A stretch of 64,000 nt of DNA, taken from assembly GCF_022808615.1 (NCBI RefSeq), contig NZ_JAKZKS010000012.1, positions 31,108-95,107 of the forward strand. The letters are read 5' to 3'. The number at the start of each line of letters is the position of its first letter. Position 1 is the stretch's first letter. A program made the position numbers and the translations under genes. The notes below the pieces were generated by a model. The model was not told the DNA's origin and did no database searches. It worked only from the letters and a program-made list of their open reading frames with translations. Below are positions 48,812-58,131 of this stretch, piece by piece. Source of the DNA: Bacillus sp. FJAT-47783. Lineage in GTDB: Bacteria > Bacillota > Bacilli > Bacillales > Aeribacillaceae.

Positions 48812-49435
48812 ATGACAAAACTATCGAAAAGACAACAAGAAATCTTAAACTTTATTAAAGATGAGGTTCGAAAAAAGGGGTATCCACCATCTGTTAGAGA
48901 AATTGGTGAAGCTGTAGGGCTTGCTTCTAGTTCGACCGTGCATGGTCATTTAGCGAGATTGGAATCGAAAGGATTAATTAGAAGAGACCCTACGAAACCA
49001 AGAGCCATCGAAATTTTAGAAGAGGACATAACCGCACACATCCCGAAAAGCAATGTGATCAATGTACCCGTTATCGGTAAAGTTACAGCAGGACTTCCAA
49101 TTACAGCTATTGAAAACATCGATGAATACTTCCCTTTGCCAGATCGTTTCGTTTCAAGTGATGACCAAGTCTTTATGCTAGAAATTATGGGAGATAGTAT
49201 GATAGAGGCGGGGATTCTGGATGGCGACTATGTCATTGTTAGACAACAGCAAACAGCGAATAACGGAGATATCGTAGTGGCGATGACAGAAGAGGAAGAA
49301 GCTACCGTGAAACGATTCTTTAAGGAAAAAGACTTTATTCGTCTTCAACCAGAAAACTCATCTATGGCACCTATTATTTTAAATAACGTCTCTATTTTAG
49401 GGAAAGTCATCGGAGTTTATCGGACGATTCATTAA
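48812..49435 (+). CDS. lexA: SOS repressor LexA
   Basis: A 207-residue repressor. The N-terminal winged helix has [19 protein letters not shown]; the self-cleavage bond is Ala93-Gly94 in VTAGLP, with Ser129 (GDSMIEAG) and Lys167 (ATVKRFF) as the dyad. It represses the SOS genes, including yneA here. The ATG at 48812 follows GAGGTG; an upstream in-frame ATG lies before the promoter and is not the start. Confidence 0.97.
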   Translation: MTKLSKRQQEILNFIKDEVRKKGYPPSVREIGEAVGLASSSTVHGHLARLESKGLIRRDPTKPRAIEILEEDITAHIPKSNVINVPVIGKVTAGLPITAIENIDEYFPLPDRFVSSDDQVFMLEIMGDSMIEAGILDGDYVIVRQQQTANNGDIVVAMTEEEEATVKRFFKEKDFIRLQPENSSMAPIILNNVSILGKVIGVYRTIH

Positions 49436-49484
49436 AATGGACTGCCTAAAAAACTATATTAGGATAAAGTGCGCCAAAAATAAG

Positions 49485-49520
49485 ACTAAAAGAATGCTGT
49501 AAAATCAACATTCTTTTGGT
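49485..49520 (+). terminator. lexA terminator
   Basis: ACTAAAAGAATG and CATTCTTTTGGT form a stem around CTGTAAAATCAA, followed by TTACTTTTTT. The remaining bases up to glnA's terminator, within this 312-base gap, show no gene. Confidence 0.7.
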
Positions 49521-49698
49521 TTACTTTTTTACATTTCGGGGCGTACATACTTTTTTTCGGACAGCTCCTTTTTCGATTGTTTGAGAAAGCTTAATTTCCA
49601 TATAATATTAAAGCGAAATGAACGGAGTTGTTCATATCCAAATTCCAGCACCTGCCCCATCGTGTCAAATGATCTAGAGGTCATCCAATAAAGCTAAG

Positions 49699-49749
49699 AA
49701 TCTAAAAAACCCCCTTTCCTTAATAAGTGGAAAGGCGGTTTTTTAGATT
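49699..49749 (-). terminator. glnRA terminator
   Basis: AATCTAAAAAACC and GGTTTTTTAGATT with an inner TTTCC/GGAAA pairing. The stem begins at the glnA stop. Confidence 0.85.
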
Positions 49750-51082
49750 AATATTGCGTAATATATTGCTCGCGCTCCCATGGATGCACTTGCGTACGGA
49801 ACATATCCCATTCAATTTCTTTCGCTTCAACGAAGTGTTCGAATAAGTGTTCTCCTAATGCGTTGATGATCACTTCGTCTTTCTTTAAGTGATTTAATGC
49901 TTCATTAAGTGTTGCAGGTAAGTCAACGATTCCGTTTTCTAGGCGCTCTTCTTTGCTCATGACGTAAATATTACGATCTACTGGCTTTGGAGGAGTTAAT
50001 TTGTTTTTAATTCCGTCAAGACCTGCAGCAAGCAACACTGCCATTGCTAAGTACGGATTTGCTGCTGGGTCAACGCTACGAACTTCGACACGTGTACTCA
50101 TGCCTCGAGAAGCCGGGATACGAATTAATGGACTTCTGTTTTGTCCAGACCATGCCACATAACAAGGAGCTTCATAGCCAGGTACTAATCGCTTATACGA
50201 GTTAACTGTAGGATTCGTAACCGCTGTAAAGCTTGCTGCGTGTTTGACAGTACCCGCGATAAATTGTCTTGCTGTTTCAGATAATTGCATTTCGCTATTT
50301 GGATCAAAGAATGCATTTTCACCGTTACGGAATAAAGATAAGTTACAGTGCATTCCCGAACCGTTTACTCCAAATAGCGGTTTTGGCATAAATGTAGCAT
50401 GTAAACCATGCTTACGAGCAATTGTTTTAACAACGAGCTTAAATGTTTGGATGTCGTCACATGCACGTATTGCGTCAGCATATTTAAAATCAATTTCGTG
50501 CTGGCCTGGAGCGACTTCATGGTGAGAAGCTTCGATTTCAAAACCCATTTCCTCAAGCTCTAATACGATATCGCGACGACAGTTTTCCCCTAAGTCTGTT
50601 GGCGCAAGGTCAAAGTATCCTCCGTTATCGTTTAACTCAAGTGTAGGCTCGCCTTTTTCATCAAGCTTGAAAAGGAAAAATTCTGGCTCAGCTCCTAAGT
50701 TAAAGTTTGTGAATCCTAACTCTTCCATTTCTTTTAACACACGCTTTAAGTTGTTACGCGGATCTCCTTCAAACGGTGTTCCGTCCGGATTGTAAATATC
50801 ACAAATGAAGCGAGCAACTTTACCTTTTTCTGCAGTCCAAGGGAAAATTACGAATGTATCTAAGTCTGGATATAAATACATGTCAGACTCTTCAATTCGA
50901 ACGAACCCTTCAATAGAAGAACCGTCGAACATCATTTTATTATCAAGTGCCTTCTCTAATTGCGACACTGGAATTTCAACATTTTTAATGGTTCCTAAAA
51001 TGTCTGTAAATTGTAAACGAATGAATTTTACATTTTCTTCTTGAACTAAGCGAACGATGTCTTCCCGAGTATACTTTGCCAT
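49748..51082 (-). CDS. glnA: Glutamine synthetase type I-alpha
   Basis: A 444-residue enzyme of the Gram-positive I-alpha type. [34 protein letters not shown] and [12 protein letters not shown] (active-site His) are present, and no adenylylation Tyr loop is expected in this class. It makes glutamine from glutamate and ammonia and, when feedback-inhibited, activates GlnR and controls TnrA. It follows glnR in the operon. Confidence 0.97.
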   Translation of the reverse strand: MAKYTREDIVRLVQEENVKFIRLQFTDILGTIKNVEIPVSQLEKALDNKMMFDGSSIEGFVRIEESDMYLYPDLDTFVIFPWTAEKGKVARFICDIYNPDGTPFEGDPRNNLKRVLKEMEELGFTNFNLGAEPEFFLFKLDEKGEPTLELNDNGGYFDLAPTDLGENCRRDIVLELEEMGFEIEASHHEVAPGQHEIDFKYADAIRACDDIQTFKLVVKTIARKHGLHATFMPKPLFGVNGSGMHCNLSLFRNGENAFFDPNSEMQLSETARQFIAGTVKHAASFTAVTNPTVNSYKRLVPGYEAPCYVAWSGQNRSPLIRIPASRGMSTRVEVRSVDPAANPYLAMAVLLAAGLDGIKNKLTPPKPVDRNIYVMSKEERLENGIVDLPATLNEALNHLKKDEVIINALGEHLFEHFVEAKEIEWDMFRTQVHPWEREQYITQY

Positions 51083-51136
51083 TTTGAAAAACTCCTCCCA
51101 ATTTTTAAATATATTTTAAATTTATTTACACATAAA

Positions 51137-51538
51137 TTAATGAAAAAACCTTGACATATCACCTTGTCGTAATGTTGCACGTTGGAAACGGCCAGCTTGT
51201 AATAATTCTTCTTTTAATAGTTTGCGTAATTCTGCATCCGATAAGTCAGATTTCCCAACCTTTTCAACATGTTCAACAGGCTCCTTTTTTTGCTCATTTT
51301 TAGCAGCAAAAAGTTGTTTTACTCCAGCCATGTTGACACCTTTTTCAATTAATGACTTAATTTCAAGCAATTTATCAACATCATTGAACGAAAACAAACG
51401 TCTATTCCCTTCCGTTCTAGCGGGAGAAACGAGGCCATGCTCTTCATAATAACGAATTTGCCTTGCGGATAATTCCGTTAACTGCATCACAATTCCGATT
51501 GGAAATAGCGGCATTGAGCGTCGAATTTGATCATTCAC
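51137..51538 (-). CDS. glnR: Nitrogen repressor GlnR
   Basis: A 133-residue MerR-family repressor: [20 protein letters not shown] then [18 protein letters not shown]. The C-terminal tail senses feedback-inhibited glutamine synthetase. I start at GTG 51538, which has GAGGAGGG about 8 bases upstream; the in-frame upstream codons lie over the binding site. It is first in glnRA. Confidence 0.95.
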   Translation of the reverse strand: MNDQIRRSMPLFPIGIVMQLTELSARQIRYYEEHGLVSPARTEGNRRLFSFNDVDKLLEIKSLIEKGVNMAGVKQLFAAKNEQKKEPVEHVEKVGKSDLSDAELRKLLKEELLQAGRFQRATLRQGDMSRFFH

Positions 51539-51573
51539 TGTTTCTTCCCTCCTCAATCTCTTAACTTAATCTT

Positions 51574-51602
51574 ATTATATGCAATGTTAAATATTCTGTC
51601 AA
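51574..51602 (-). promoter_or_regulatory. glnRA promoter
   Basis: On the minus strand TTGACA (51597-51602), 17 bases, TATAAT (51574-51579): a full consensus sigma-A promoter about 40 bases from glnR. Confidence 0.88.
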
Positions 51603-51624
51603 TCTTATGTTAGGAAATATGACA
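51585..51624. promoter_or_regulatory. Two GlnR/TnrA operators
   Basis: TGTTAGGAAATATGACA (51608-51624) fits TGTNA-N7-TNACA fully. TGTTAAATATTCTGTCA (51585-51601) fits with one mismatch and overlaps the -35. The 6-base gap is the same arrangement as in B. subtilis glnRA. Confidence 0.88.
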
Positions 51625-51728
51625 TAAAAATATAAAAAAGCGCTCAATGCCTTTTTTGGATGAAGCTTATTCGACCTCGAGGGGATCGGTGGCTTTCGTT
51701 AGACAAATTTTATACTTTCTATTCCATA

Positions 51729-51757
51729 AAAAAGAAAGAGGGGACTCCCTCCTTCTT
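51729..51757 (-). terminator. ynbB terminator
   Basis: AAGAAAGAGGG and TCCCTCCTTCTT form a stem around GAC at the ynbB stop, with A and T runs. Confidence 0.65.
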
Positions 51758-53024
51758 AAAACGATAAAATGTTTTTATCGATTAATGAATCAATTGCATG
51801 GCATATAGCGATTTTTACATGTTCATACGTTAATCCACCTTGAACATATGCGACATATGGCGGTCGAATCGGGCCGTCTGCTGTAAGCTCAATGCTTGCT
51901 CCTTGAACGAACGTACCAGCTGCCATGATGACATCATCTTCATATCCTGGCATATAACTTGGGTATGGTGTAACATGTGAGTTAACTGGTGAAGCAAATT
52001 GGATCGCTTGACAGAACGCAATCATCATTTCAGCGCTTTCAAATTGAACGGATTGAATTAAATCGGTACGTGTAGATGTCCAATGAGGGTCTGTTTTTAG
52101 ACCTAGCTCCTCTAACATCGCAGACGTAAATACCGCACCTTTTAGCGCTTGCCCTACAACATGAGGGCTTAAGAAAAATCCGTGGTACATTTCTTGAAGG
52201 CTGTATAAAGATGCTCCTGCTTCACTTCCAATACCTGGAGAAGTCATCCGGTAAGAGCACGCTTCGATTAATGGCTGTTTACCGACTAAATATCCTCCAG
52301 TTTTCACAAGTCCGCCACCAGGGTTTTTTATTAATGAACCGGCCATTATGTCCGCGCCGACATGACAAGGCTCCATCTCCTCTACAAATTCGCCGTAGCA
52401 ATTATCAACAAAAACGATGATATCCTGCCTTATCGATTTAATAAATTCAATCATTTCTTGAATTTGCAGAACTGTAAAAGACGGTCTTGTCGCATACCCT
52501 TTGGAACGTTGAATCCCGATCATTTTCGTTTTTTCAGAAATAGCTTTTTTCACCGATTCATAGTCTATCGCGCCGTCTTCTGTTAAATGAACGGTTTGAT
52601 AGTCAATGCCAAACTCTTTTAAAGAACCAACACCATTTCCTCTAATCCCGACAATTTCTTCGAGCGTGTCATACGGTTTACCAGTTATATAAATTAACTC
52701 ATCACCAGGGCGTAATACCCCAAATAATGCAATTGATATGGCATGTGTTCCTGAAATGATTTGTGGTCTAACGAGTGCTGCTTCTCCACCAAACACATCC
52801 GCATAAATTCTTTCTAATGTATCTCTTCCAATGTCATCATACCCATATCCTGTTGATGGAATAAAGTGACTATCGCTCACTTTATTTGCTTGAAAGCTTT
52901 TCAACACTCGAAACTGATTCGATTCCATCCTCTTGTCAATTTGTTGATGGATCGGTTGAATTTTTTCTTCTACGTTTTTTGCTATGCTTGATAATTTTTG
53001 TCCGTGACGTAAGTTTTGATACAT
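51756..53024 (-). CDS. ynbB: PLP-dependent YnbB (methionine gamma-lyase-like family)
   Basis: A 422-residue PLP enzyme of the YnbB/aluminium-resistance family. The pyridoxal Lys is in MAGSLIKNPGGGLVKTGGYL; FVDNCYGEFVEEMEP precedes it. The reaction is not established. It follows hflX by 14 bases, as in B. subtilis, and is upstream of glnR. Confidence 0.92.
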   Translation of the reverse strand: MYQNLRHGQKLSSIAKNVEEKIQPIHQQIDKRMESNQFRVLKSFQANKVSDSHFIPSTGYGYDDIGRDTLERIYADVFGGEAALVRPQIISGTHAISIALFGVLRPGDELIYITGKPYDTLEEIVGIRGNGVGSLKEFGIDYQTVHLTEDGAIDYESVKKAISEKTKMIGIQRSKGYATRPSFTVLQIQEMIEFIKSIRQDIIVFVDNCYGEFVEEMEPCHVGADIMAGSLIKNPGGGLVKTGGYLVGKQPLIEACSYRMTSPGIGSEAGASLYSLQEMYHGFFLSPHVVGQALKGAVFTSAMLEELGLKTDPHWTSTRTDLIQSVQFESAEMMIAFCQAIQFASPVNSHVTPYPSYMPGYEDDVIMAAGTFVQGASIELTADGPIRPPYVAYVQGGLTYEHVKIAICHAIDSLIDKNILSF

Positions 53025-53038
53025 CTTGCTGTCCCTTT

Positions 53039-54310
53039 CTATATGTTAAATTTTTTTACAATAGATTGAAGTGGGTGATCGATTGAAATGAGTCCCTTCA
53101 TCCGATAGTGATTGGACTCTTCTTCATACATTAGTTCATGTACAATCGAGTCTTTTTTTAATTGAACGATCCATTTTCCTTCTGTTACCGGAACCGTAAC
53201 TGAATAAGGGATCATCTCTTTTTCTAATTGCTGTTGAATTTCCACTTTTAGACGGGCGAGATCCTTTTCATTAAATGCACTAACTTGAATACATTCCCCT
53301 TGTGATGTTGGGACAAAATCAGCTAATTGCTGATCCTTTTTATTATATACGGTTACTATAGGAACGTCGTTTACTTCAAGGTCTTCTAAAAGCTGATAAA
53401 CGGTATTTTCATGTGATTCATAGTCCGGATTTGAACTGTCCACGACGTGTAAGATAAGATCTGCTTCTTTCACTTCTTCCAATGTCGATCGAAATGCAGC
53501 AACAAGTGTTGTCGGAAGATCTTGTATAAAGCCAACGGTATCCGTTATGAGCACTTCTAACCCAGACGGAATACTCATTTTCCTTGTTAACGGGTCTAAC
53601 GTAGCGAATAATAAATTTTCTTCAAATGTTTCTGCATTCGTTAACCGATTAAACAGCGTTGATTTCCCAGCATTTGTATAGCCCACTAACGAAAGTTGCA
53701 AAATTTGATTTCTTTTCCTTCTTTTTCGATAACGCTCACGGTGTGAAACGATCGTCGAAAGTTGCTTTTTAATATCGTAAATACGATTATGAATGTGACG
53801 TCTATCTGTTTCTAATTGCGTTTCCCCAGGTCCTCTTGTCCCAATTCCCCCACCTTGTCTAGAAAGGTTTATTCCTTGTCCAGCTAATCTTGGTAATAAA
53901 TATTCAAGTTGAGCAAGCTCAACTTGAAGCTTTCCTTCTCGTGAGCGAGCACGTTTTGCGAAAATATCTAAGATGAGCTGTGTCCGGTCAATGACTTTTA
54001 CTTCTAAAAGCCTTACTAAATTTCTTAATTGGCTCGGCGTTAATTCATCATTAAAAATAATTGTTTTAGCGTCTATTTCTTCAACTAATGCTCTTAATTC
54101 TTCCGTTTTGCCTTTTCCTATATATGTAGATGATTCTTTCTTATCACGTTTTTGGGTTAGCGTTGCAATGACCTCACCACCAGCTGTCTTTGTAAGCGAC
54201 TTTAATTCATCCATCGAGTAATGAAATCGGTCATCATCTATAAATGGAAGTTGGCATCCTACTAGGATGACATGTTCCATCTCTGTTTTGTTCATATCAG
54301 TCAAATTCAT
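53039..54310 (-). CDS. hflX: Ribosome-associated GTPase HflX
   Basis: About 423 residues. The N-terminal HflX domain contains the Gly-rich [20 protein letters not shown] segment, followed by a G domain with [12 protein letters not shown] (G1), [10 protein letters not shown] (G3) and NKKD (G4). It splits or rescues stalled ribosomes. I prefer ATG 54310, after GAAGGATGG, over an ATG 20 codons earlier. It is first in the hflX-ynbB operon. Confidence 0.92.
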   Translation of the reverse strand: MNLTDMNKTEMEHVILVGCQLPFIDDDRFHYSMDELKSLTKTAGGEVIATLTQKRDKKESSTYIGKGKTEELRALVEEIDAKTIIFNDELTPSQLRNLVRLLEVKVIDRTQLILDIFAKRARSREGKLQVELAQLEYLLPRLAGQGINLSRQGGGIGTRGPGETQLETDRRHIHNRIYDIKKQLSTIVSHRERYRKRRKRNQILQLSLVGYTNAGKSTLFNRLTNAETFEENLLFATLDPLTRKMSIPSGLEVLITDTVGFIQDLPTTLVAAFRSTLEEVKEADLILHVVDSSNPDYESHENTVYQLLEDLEVNDVPIVTVYNKKDQQLADFVPTSQGECIQVSAFNEKDLARLKVEIQQQLEKEMIPYSVTVPVTEGKWIVQLKKDSIVHELMYEEESNHYRMKGLISIDHPLQSIVKKFNI

Positions 54311-54491
54311 CCATCCTTCATCCTTCAAATCGTGAAACACATTAATCATAACAAATATCAATCTTTTCATCTAGCGCTCAAATCGCATCTAATTCCAAAG
54401 AAAAATAGAAACGAAAACCGGTTACAAATCGATAAAATGATGGTAAAATCATTAAGGCTAAAATAGTATCAAATTAAAAGGGGACTAACGA

Positions 54492-55121
54492 ATGACATGG
54501 GAAGTTTTTAACATCATTGGAACGATCGCCTTCGCTATTAGTGGTGCTATTATTGCGATGGAAGAAGAATATGATATTTTCGGCGTTTACATTTTAGGTA
54601 CTGTAACGGCTTTTGGCGGAGGAGCCATTCGTAACTTATTAATCGGGGTTCCTGTTTCAGCTTTTTGGGAACAAGGAATGCTTTTCCATATAGCATTAGC
54701 CTCAATGACAATTGTCTTTTTGTTTCCGAATCACTCCTTAAGGCATTGGCGTATATGGGGGAATTTCACAGATGCGATCGGTTTATCAGCATTTGCGATA
54801 CAAGGAGCGCTCTATGCTGTTGAAATGAACCATCCAATTAGCGCAGCCATTGTTGCCGCGGTTTTAACCGGAACAGGCGGTGGAATTGTTCGTGACTTAT
54901 TAGCACAACGGAAGCCGCTCGTTTTACGCGAAGAAATTTATGCTGTTTGGGCCGTTCTTGCTGGTCTTGCAATCGGTTTTAAAATCGCCCATACACCCCA
55001 TGAATTATATGCTCTATTTGCGATCATCGTCATCTTACGCATATTAAGCTATACATTTAATTGGAAGCTTCCGAATCGAACTGTTCATTCAAACGAAACA
55101 ACGAAGCAAATGAAAGGATAG
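54492..55121 (+). CDS. TRIC-type cation channel family membrane protein (UPF0126)
   Basis: A 209-residue protein with seven helices in two repeats, each with a Gly-rich motif: FGGGAIRNLLIG and GTGGGIVRDLLAQ. Bacterial TRIC channels of this type form trimeric K+-permeable pores. The role in Bacillus is not settled. It is divergent from hflX and convergent with spoVK. AAAAGGGG precedes the ATG. Confidence 0.88.
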   Translation: MTWEVFNIIGTIAFAISGAIIAMEEEYDIFGVYILGTVTAFGGGAIRNLLIGVPVSAFWEQGMLFHIALASMTIVFLFPNHSLRHWRIWGNFTDAIGLSAFAIQGALYAVEMNHPISAAIVAAVLTGTGGGIVRDLLAQRKPLVLREEIYAVWAVLAGLAIGFKIAHTPHELYALFAIIVILRILSYTFNWKLPNRTVHSNETTKQMKG

Positions 55122-55154
55122 ATTTGCTAAAATAAAAGCTAATCTATCCTTTCA
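55111..55154. terminator. Bidirectional terminator
   Basis: TGAAAGGATAGATT and its exact reverse complement flank 16 bases. It overlaps the channel stop and lies 33 bases past the spoVK end, so it serves both convergent genes. Confidence 0.75.
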
Positions 55155-55186
55155 TTATGAACTAGCGATTGAGCAAACGTGACAGG

Positions 55187-56143
55187 TTAAAACGTTAAAT
55201 CTTCACTTTTAATCGTCACTAAGTCTTCTTTCGTATATTGATCATTTAGTAATAAACGCATCGCCTGTGCACGGATCGATTTTTCAATAATATTCCGCAC
55301 AAACCTTCCATTTGAAAACTTTGCGGGGGGCGTTTCTTGTTTTATTTTCATCAATTGATCTTGTAATTTCCGCTTCGCATCACAATGAAACTGATATTCT
55401 TTTTCATTTACCATTAACGATGCAATTTCCATCAGTTCTGCTACGGAATAATCAGGAAATTCCATCACAATGGGAAATCGTGACTTAAGACCAGGGTTTA
55501 ACGAAAGGAATTGTTCCATTTCCCTCGGATATCCTGCAAGAATCAAAACAAATTCATGTTGTTTATCCTCCATATGCTTAACAAGTGTATCGATCGCTTC
55601 TTTTCCAAAATCTTTTTCTCCACCTCTCGCTAATGAGTACGCCTCATCAATGAATAAAATACCTCCTAATGCTTTTTTAATTAAATCCCTCGTTTTTTGC
55701 GCTGTATGCCCAATATATTCTCCAACTAAGTCTGCACGTTCTGCTTCAATTAAATGTCCTTTTGTTAATACATTCATTTGAAAAAAAAGCTTTCCAATTA
55801 ACCGAGCGATTGTCGTTTTTCCAGTGCCCGGATTTCCTTTAAACATCATATGAAGTGCTTGTTTCCCAGCTTTCAATCCCTTTTCTTCACGTTTTTTATT
55901 CACATAAATCCATGCGTAAATTTCTTTAATCATTTTTTTCATTTCTTCCATACCAACTAGAGAGCTCATTTCCTTTTCAATTTGAATTAATATATCGTGC
56001 TTAACCTTCGTTTTCGGTATGGTGATTTCATATGTTGCAGGCTGTTCTGTTTTCGGAGTAGATTTCACATGGCTTTGATTATTCAATACAATATTCATTT
56101 GTCCATTATTTTTAAAAGTCACTGCTTGATCCACCGAGCTCAC
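55187..56143 (-). CDS. spoVK: Stage V sporulation protein K (AAA+ ATPase)
   Basis: A 318-residue AAA+ ATPase of the CbbX/SpoVK type. Walker A is GNPGTGKTTIAR, Walker B is GGILFIDEAYSLARGG, and the sensor region PGLKSRFPIVMEF is present. It acts in spore maturation in the mother cell. It sits between hfq and hflX, as in B. subtilis. Confidence 0.93.
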   Translation of the reverse strand: MSSVDQAVTFKNNGQMNIVLNNQSHVKSTPKTEQPATYEITIPKTKVKHDILIQIEKEMSSLVGMEEMKKMIKEIYAWIYVNKKREEKGLKAGKQALHMMFKGNPGTGKTTIARLIGKLFFQMNVLTKGHLIEAERADLVGEYIGHTAQKTRDLIKKALGGILFIDEAYSLARGGEKDFGKEAIDTLVKHMEDKQHEFVLILAGYPREMEQFLSLNPGLKSRFPIVMEFPDYSVAELMEIASLMVNEKEYQFHCDAKRKLQDQLMKIKQETPPAKFSNGRFVRNIIEKSIRAQAMRLLLNDQYTKEDLVTIKSEDLTF

Positions 56144-56168
56144 CTCACCTTCTCATTCGACATTGTAT

Positions 56169-56319
56169 ATCCCACTCTTAACGGACAGTATGACCCCCAC
56201 CTCAAGATACTGTCGTAAAGCAAAGAAGGTAGGTGGGGGACAACTGCCTGTAAAGGTCCGATTGGTTCAACTAACATTCAGTGGGGGATGAAAAAACCCC
56301 CACTGAATGTTAGTTGAAC
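56169..56319 (-). repeat. Dispersed repeat family 1, copy B
   Basis: The best-kept copy. On the minus strand it has the perfect hairpin GTTCAACTAACATTCAGTGG...CCACTGAATGTTAGTTGAAC, then CCCACCTACCTTCTTTG and TATCTTGAGGTGGGGGTCAT. It lies in the 444-base gap between hfq and spoVK. The rest of that gap is AT-rich with no gene. Confidence 0.75.
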
Positions 56320-56547
56320 TTTATCATTGGCAGACAATGTCTTGGTGGTCTCTGTAGCAATCAAAAGGAAAATGTTGAATATTGCGCTTTCCCAAGAAAT
56401 ATTCATTATTGATATTTATGCACGTTCAAGCTGAGGACAAACCTTCTTTTTTTAACAGGACTTTTTTAAAAACGATGTTAACACAGAAAAAAATGTTAAA
56501 GGAATCTATATATCAACTATGATGTTTTTTAAAAAAGCTCAAATATA

Positions 56548-56578
56548 AAAAGCTGAAAGCACGTTGTCTTTCAGCTTT
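56548..56578 (-). terminator. hfq terminator
   Basis: AAAGCTGAAAG and CTTTCAGCTTT form an 11-bp stem just after the hfq stop. Confidence 0.85.
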
Positions 56579-56587
56579 ATTTTCATA

Positions 56588-56815
56588 TTATTCAAATTCG
56601 ATTTGAATATTCTTTTGTGGAGCAAATGTTGAGATCGCATGTTTGTAAATTAACTGCTGTTTCCCTTCTGTTTCGAGCATAACCGTGAAATTATCGAATG
56701 CTTTTACTTGACCTCGGAGTTGGAATCCATTTAGTAAAAATACAGTCACAAATGTACCATCTTTTCGTAATTGGTTTAAAAACTGATCTTGGATATTAAT
56801 TGGTTGTTTCATCAT
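56588..56815 (-). CDS. hfq: RNA chaperone Hfq
   Basis: A 75-residue Sm-like protein: Sm1 with [20 protein letters not shown] and Sm2 with KHAISTF (the KHAIS motif). It forms hexamers that bind sRNA and mRNA. It follows miaA, the usual order. Confidence 0.96.
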   Translation of the reverse strand: MMKQPINIQDQFLNQLRKDGTFVTVFLLNGFQLRGQVKAFDNFTVMLETEGKQQLIYKHAISTFAPQKNIQIEFE

Positions 56816-56843
56816 TTCGTCCTCCTCTATTCTCTATATGTAT

Positions 56844-57797
56844 TTAATTCTCTTTAACGTAAAACTTTCCTGCTACATATTGAAAAATTTCATTCAACTT
56901 CTCATCAAGCGTTATCGGGGGAGTCATATCAAACCACTTCACATCCATTTTGTTACGAAACCATGTTAATTGACGTTTCGCATAGCGACGTGAATTTTGT
57001 TTTAATGCTTCAATCGCTTCATCAAGTGTTTGATTCCCATTGAAATAATCATACAATTCTTTGTATCCGATAGCTTGTATCGACTGGCAATCGCGAAGTC
57101 CTTGATCATATAAGCATTTTACTTCTTCTACAAGTCCTTCTTCAACCATGAGATCGACTCGTTCATTGATTCGTTTATATAATATGGAGCGATCCATCGT
57201 TAACCCAATTAACGCAACATTGTAGATTGGATCATGTTGATTCGTTTCCTCAATTTCACTCATTTTCTTCCCTGTATCATAATATATTTCTAATGCCCGA
57301 ATGACTCGGCGAACGTTGTTTGGGTGGATTTTTTGAGCAGAAACGGGATCAACTTTTTTTAATTGTTCATATAGCGAAAGTCTTCCAACCGACTCTACTT
57401 TCTTTTCTAACTCTATTCGAAGCGCTTCATTTGTATTGGATTCCGTAAATTTGTAGTCGTAGATGACGGATTGGATGTAAAGACCCGTACCACCAACAAT
57501 CATCGGCACTTTACCACGGTTTGAAATCTCAGTAATAAGAGGACGAACCAACGCTTGAAATTGTGCAACCGAAAAGGATTCGGTCGGTTCTTTAATATCA
57601 ATTAAATGGTGGGGAATTCCTTCCATTTCATCACGCTTAATTTTAGCTGTTCCAATATCCATTCCTTTATAAATTTGCATGGAATCGCCACTAATGATTT
57701 CGCCATTTATCTTTTTTGCCAGCTCAATACTTAACTTTGTTTTTCCAACTGCTGTTGGACCAATCATTACGATGACGTTTTCCTTTTCATTTACCAT
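56844..57797 (-). CDS. miaA: tRNA dimethylallyltransferase
   Basis: A 317-residue enzyme with the P-loop GPTAVGKTKLS and the SGDSMQIYKGMDIGTAK and VGGTGLYIQS signatures. It adds dimethylallyl to A37 of UNN-reading tRNAs. I start at ATG 57797 (MVNEKENVIVMIG) after GAGTGG, since the 24 upstream codons lack a binding site. It is transcribed with hfq. Confidence 0.95.
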   Translation of the reverse strand: MVNEKENVIVMIGPTAVGKTKLSIELAKKINGEIISGDSMQIYKGMDIGTAKIKRDEMEGIPHHLIDIKEPTESFSVAQFQALVRPLITEISNRGKVPMIVGGTGLYIQSVIYDYKFTESNTNEALRIELEKKVESVGRLSLYEQLKKVDPVSAQKIHPNNVRRVIRALEIYYDTGKKMSEIEETNQHDPIYNVALIGLTMDRSILYKRINERVDLMVEEGLVEEVKCLYDQGLRDCQSIQAIGYKELYDYFNGNQTLDEAIEALKQNSRRYAKRQLTWFRNKMDVKWFDMTPPITLDEKLNEIFQYVAGKFYVKEN

Positions 57798-57968
57798 GAA
57801 ACCACTCTTTCGATTTACAAAAATGTACGTATTCATCCTATCATGTTTAACAGGAAAACACCAATACATTATCCCCTATTTCCGATTTTTCATACGCTTT
57901 TTACAAGAAAAGCATTCTATTTATAACAAAACAGAAGCGGCGACTTGAACATGACAAAATAGTGTCTC

Positions 57969-58070
57969 CGCAAGTTTGGTTCATTTTCGCGCAAGTCTTG
58001 AAAATTGGCCGCAAATCTATGAAAAAATCCCGCAAGTTTTGAAAATAATCAGTAAGCCTACGAAAAACGT
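57969..58070. repeat. Degenerate 20-21 bp tandem repeat
   Basis: Five units begin at about 57969, 57990, 58010, 58031 and 58051, consensus CGCAAGTCTTGAAAATTNNC. The inner three match best. The array lies between the mutL terminator and miaA and is not coding. Confidence 0.7.
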
Positions 58071-58085
58071 GCAACCCACATAATA

Positions 58086-58129
58086 AAAATCCTGACAAAA
58101 CCAATAGTAATTGGCTTTGTCAGGATTTT
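58086..58129 (-). terminator. mutSL terminator
   Basis: AAAATCCTGACAAA and TTTGTCAGGATTTT, with an inner CCAA/TTGG pairing, lie directly after the mutL stop. Confidence 0.88.
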
Positions 58130-58131
58130 AC

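Noticed and set aside
57969..58070. CRISPR array
   Set aside because: Units are 20-21 bp, back to back without spacers, and degenerate.
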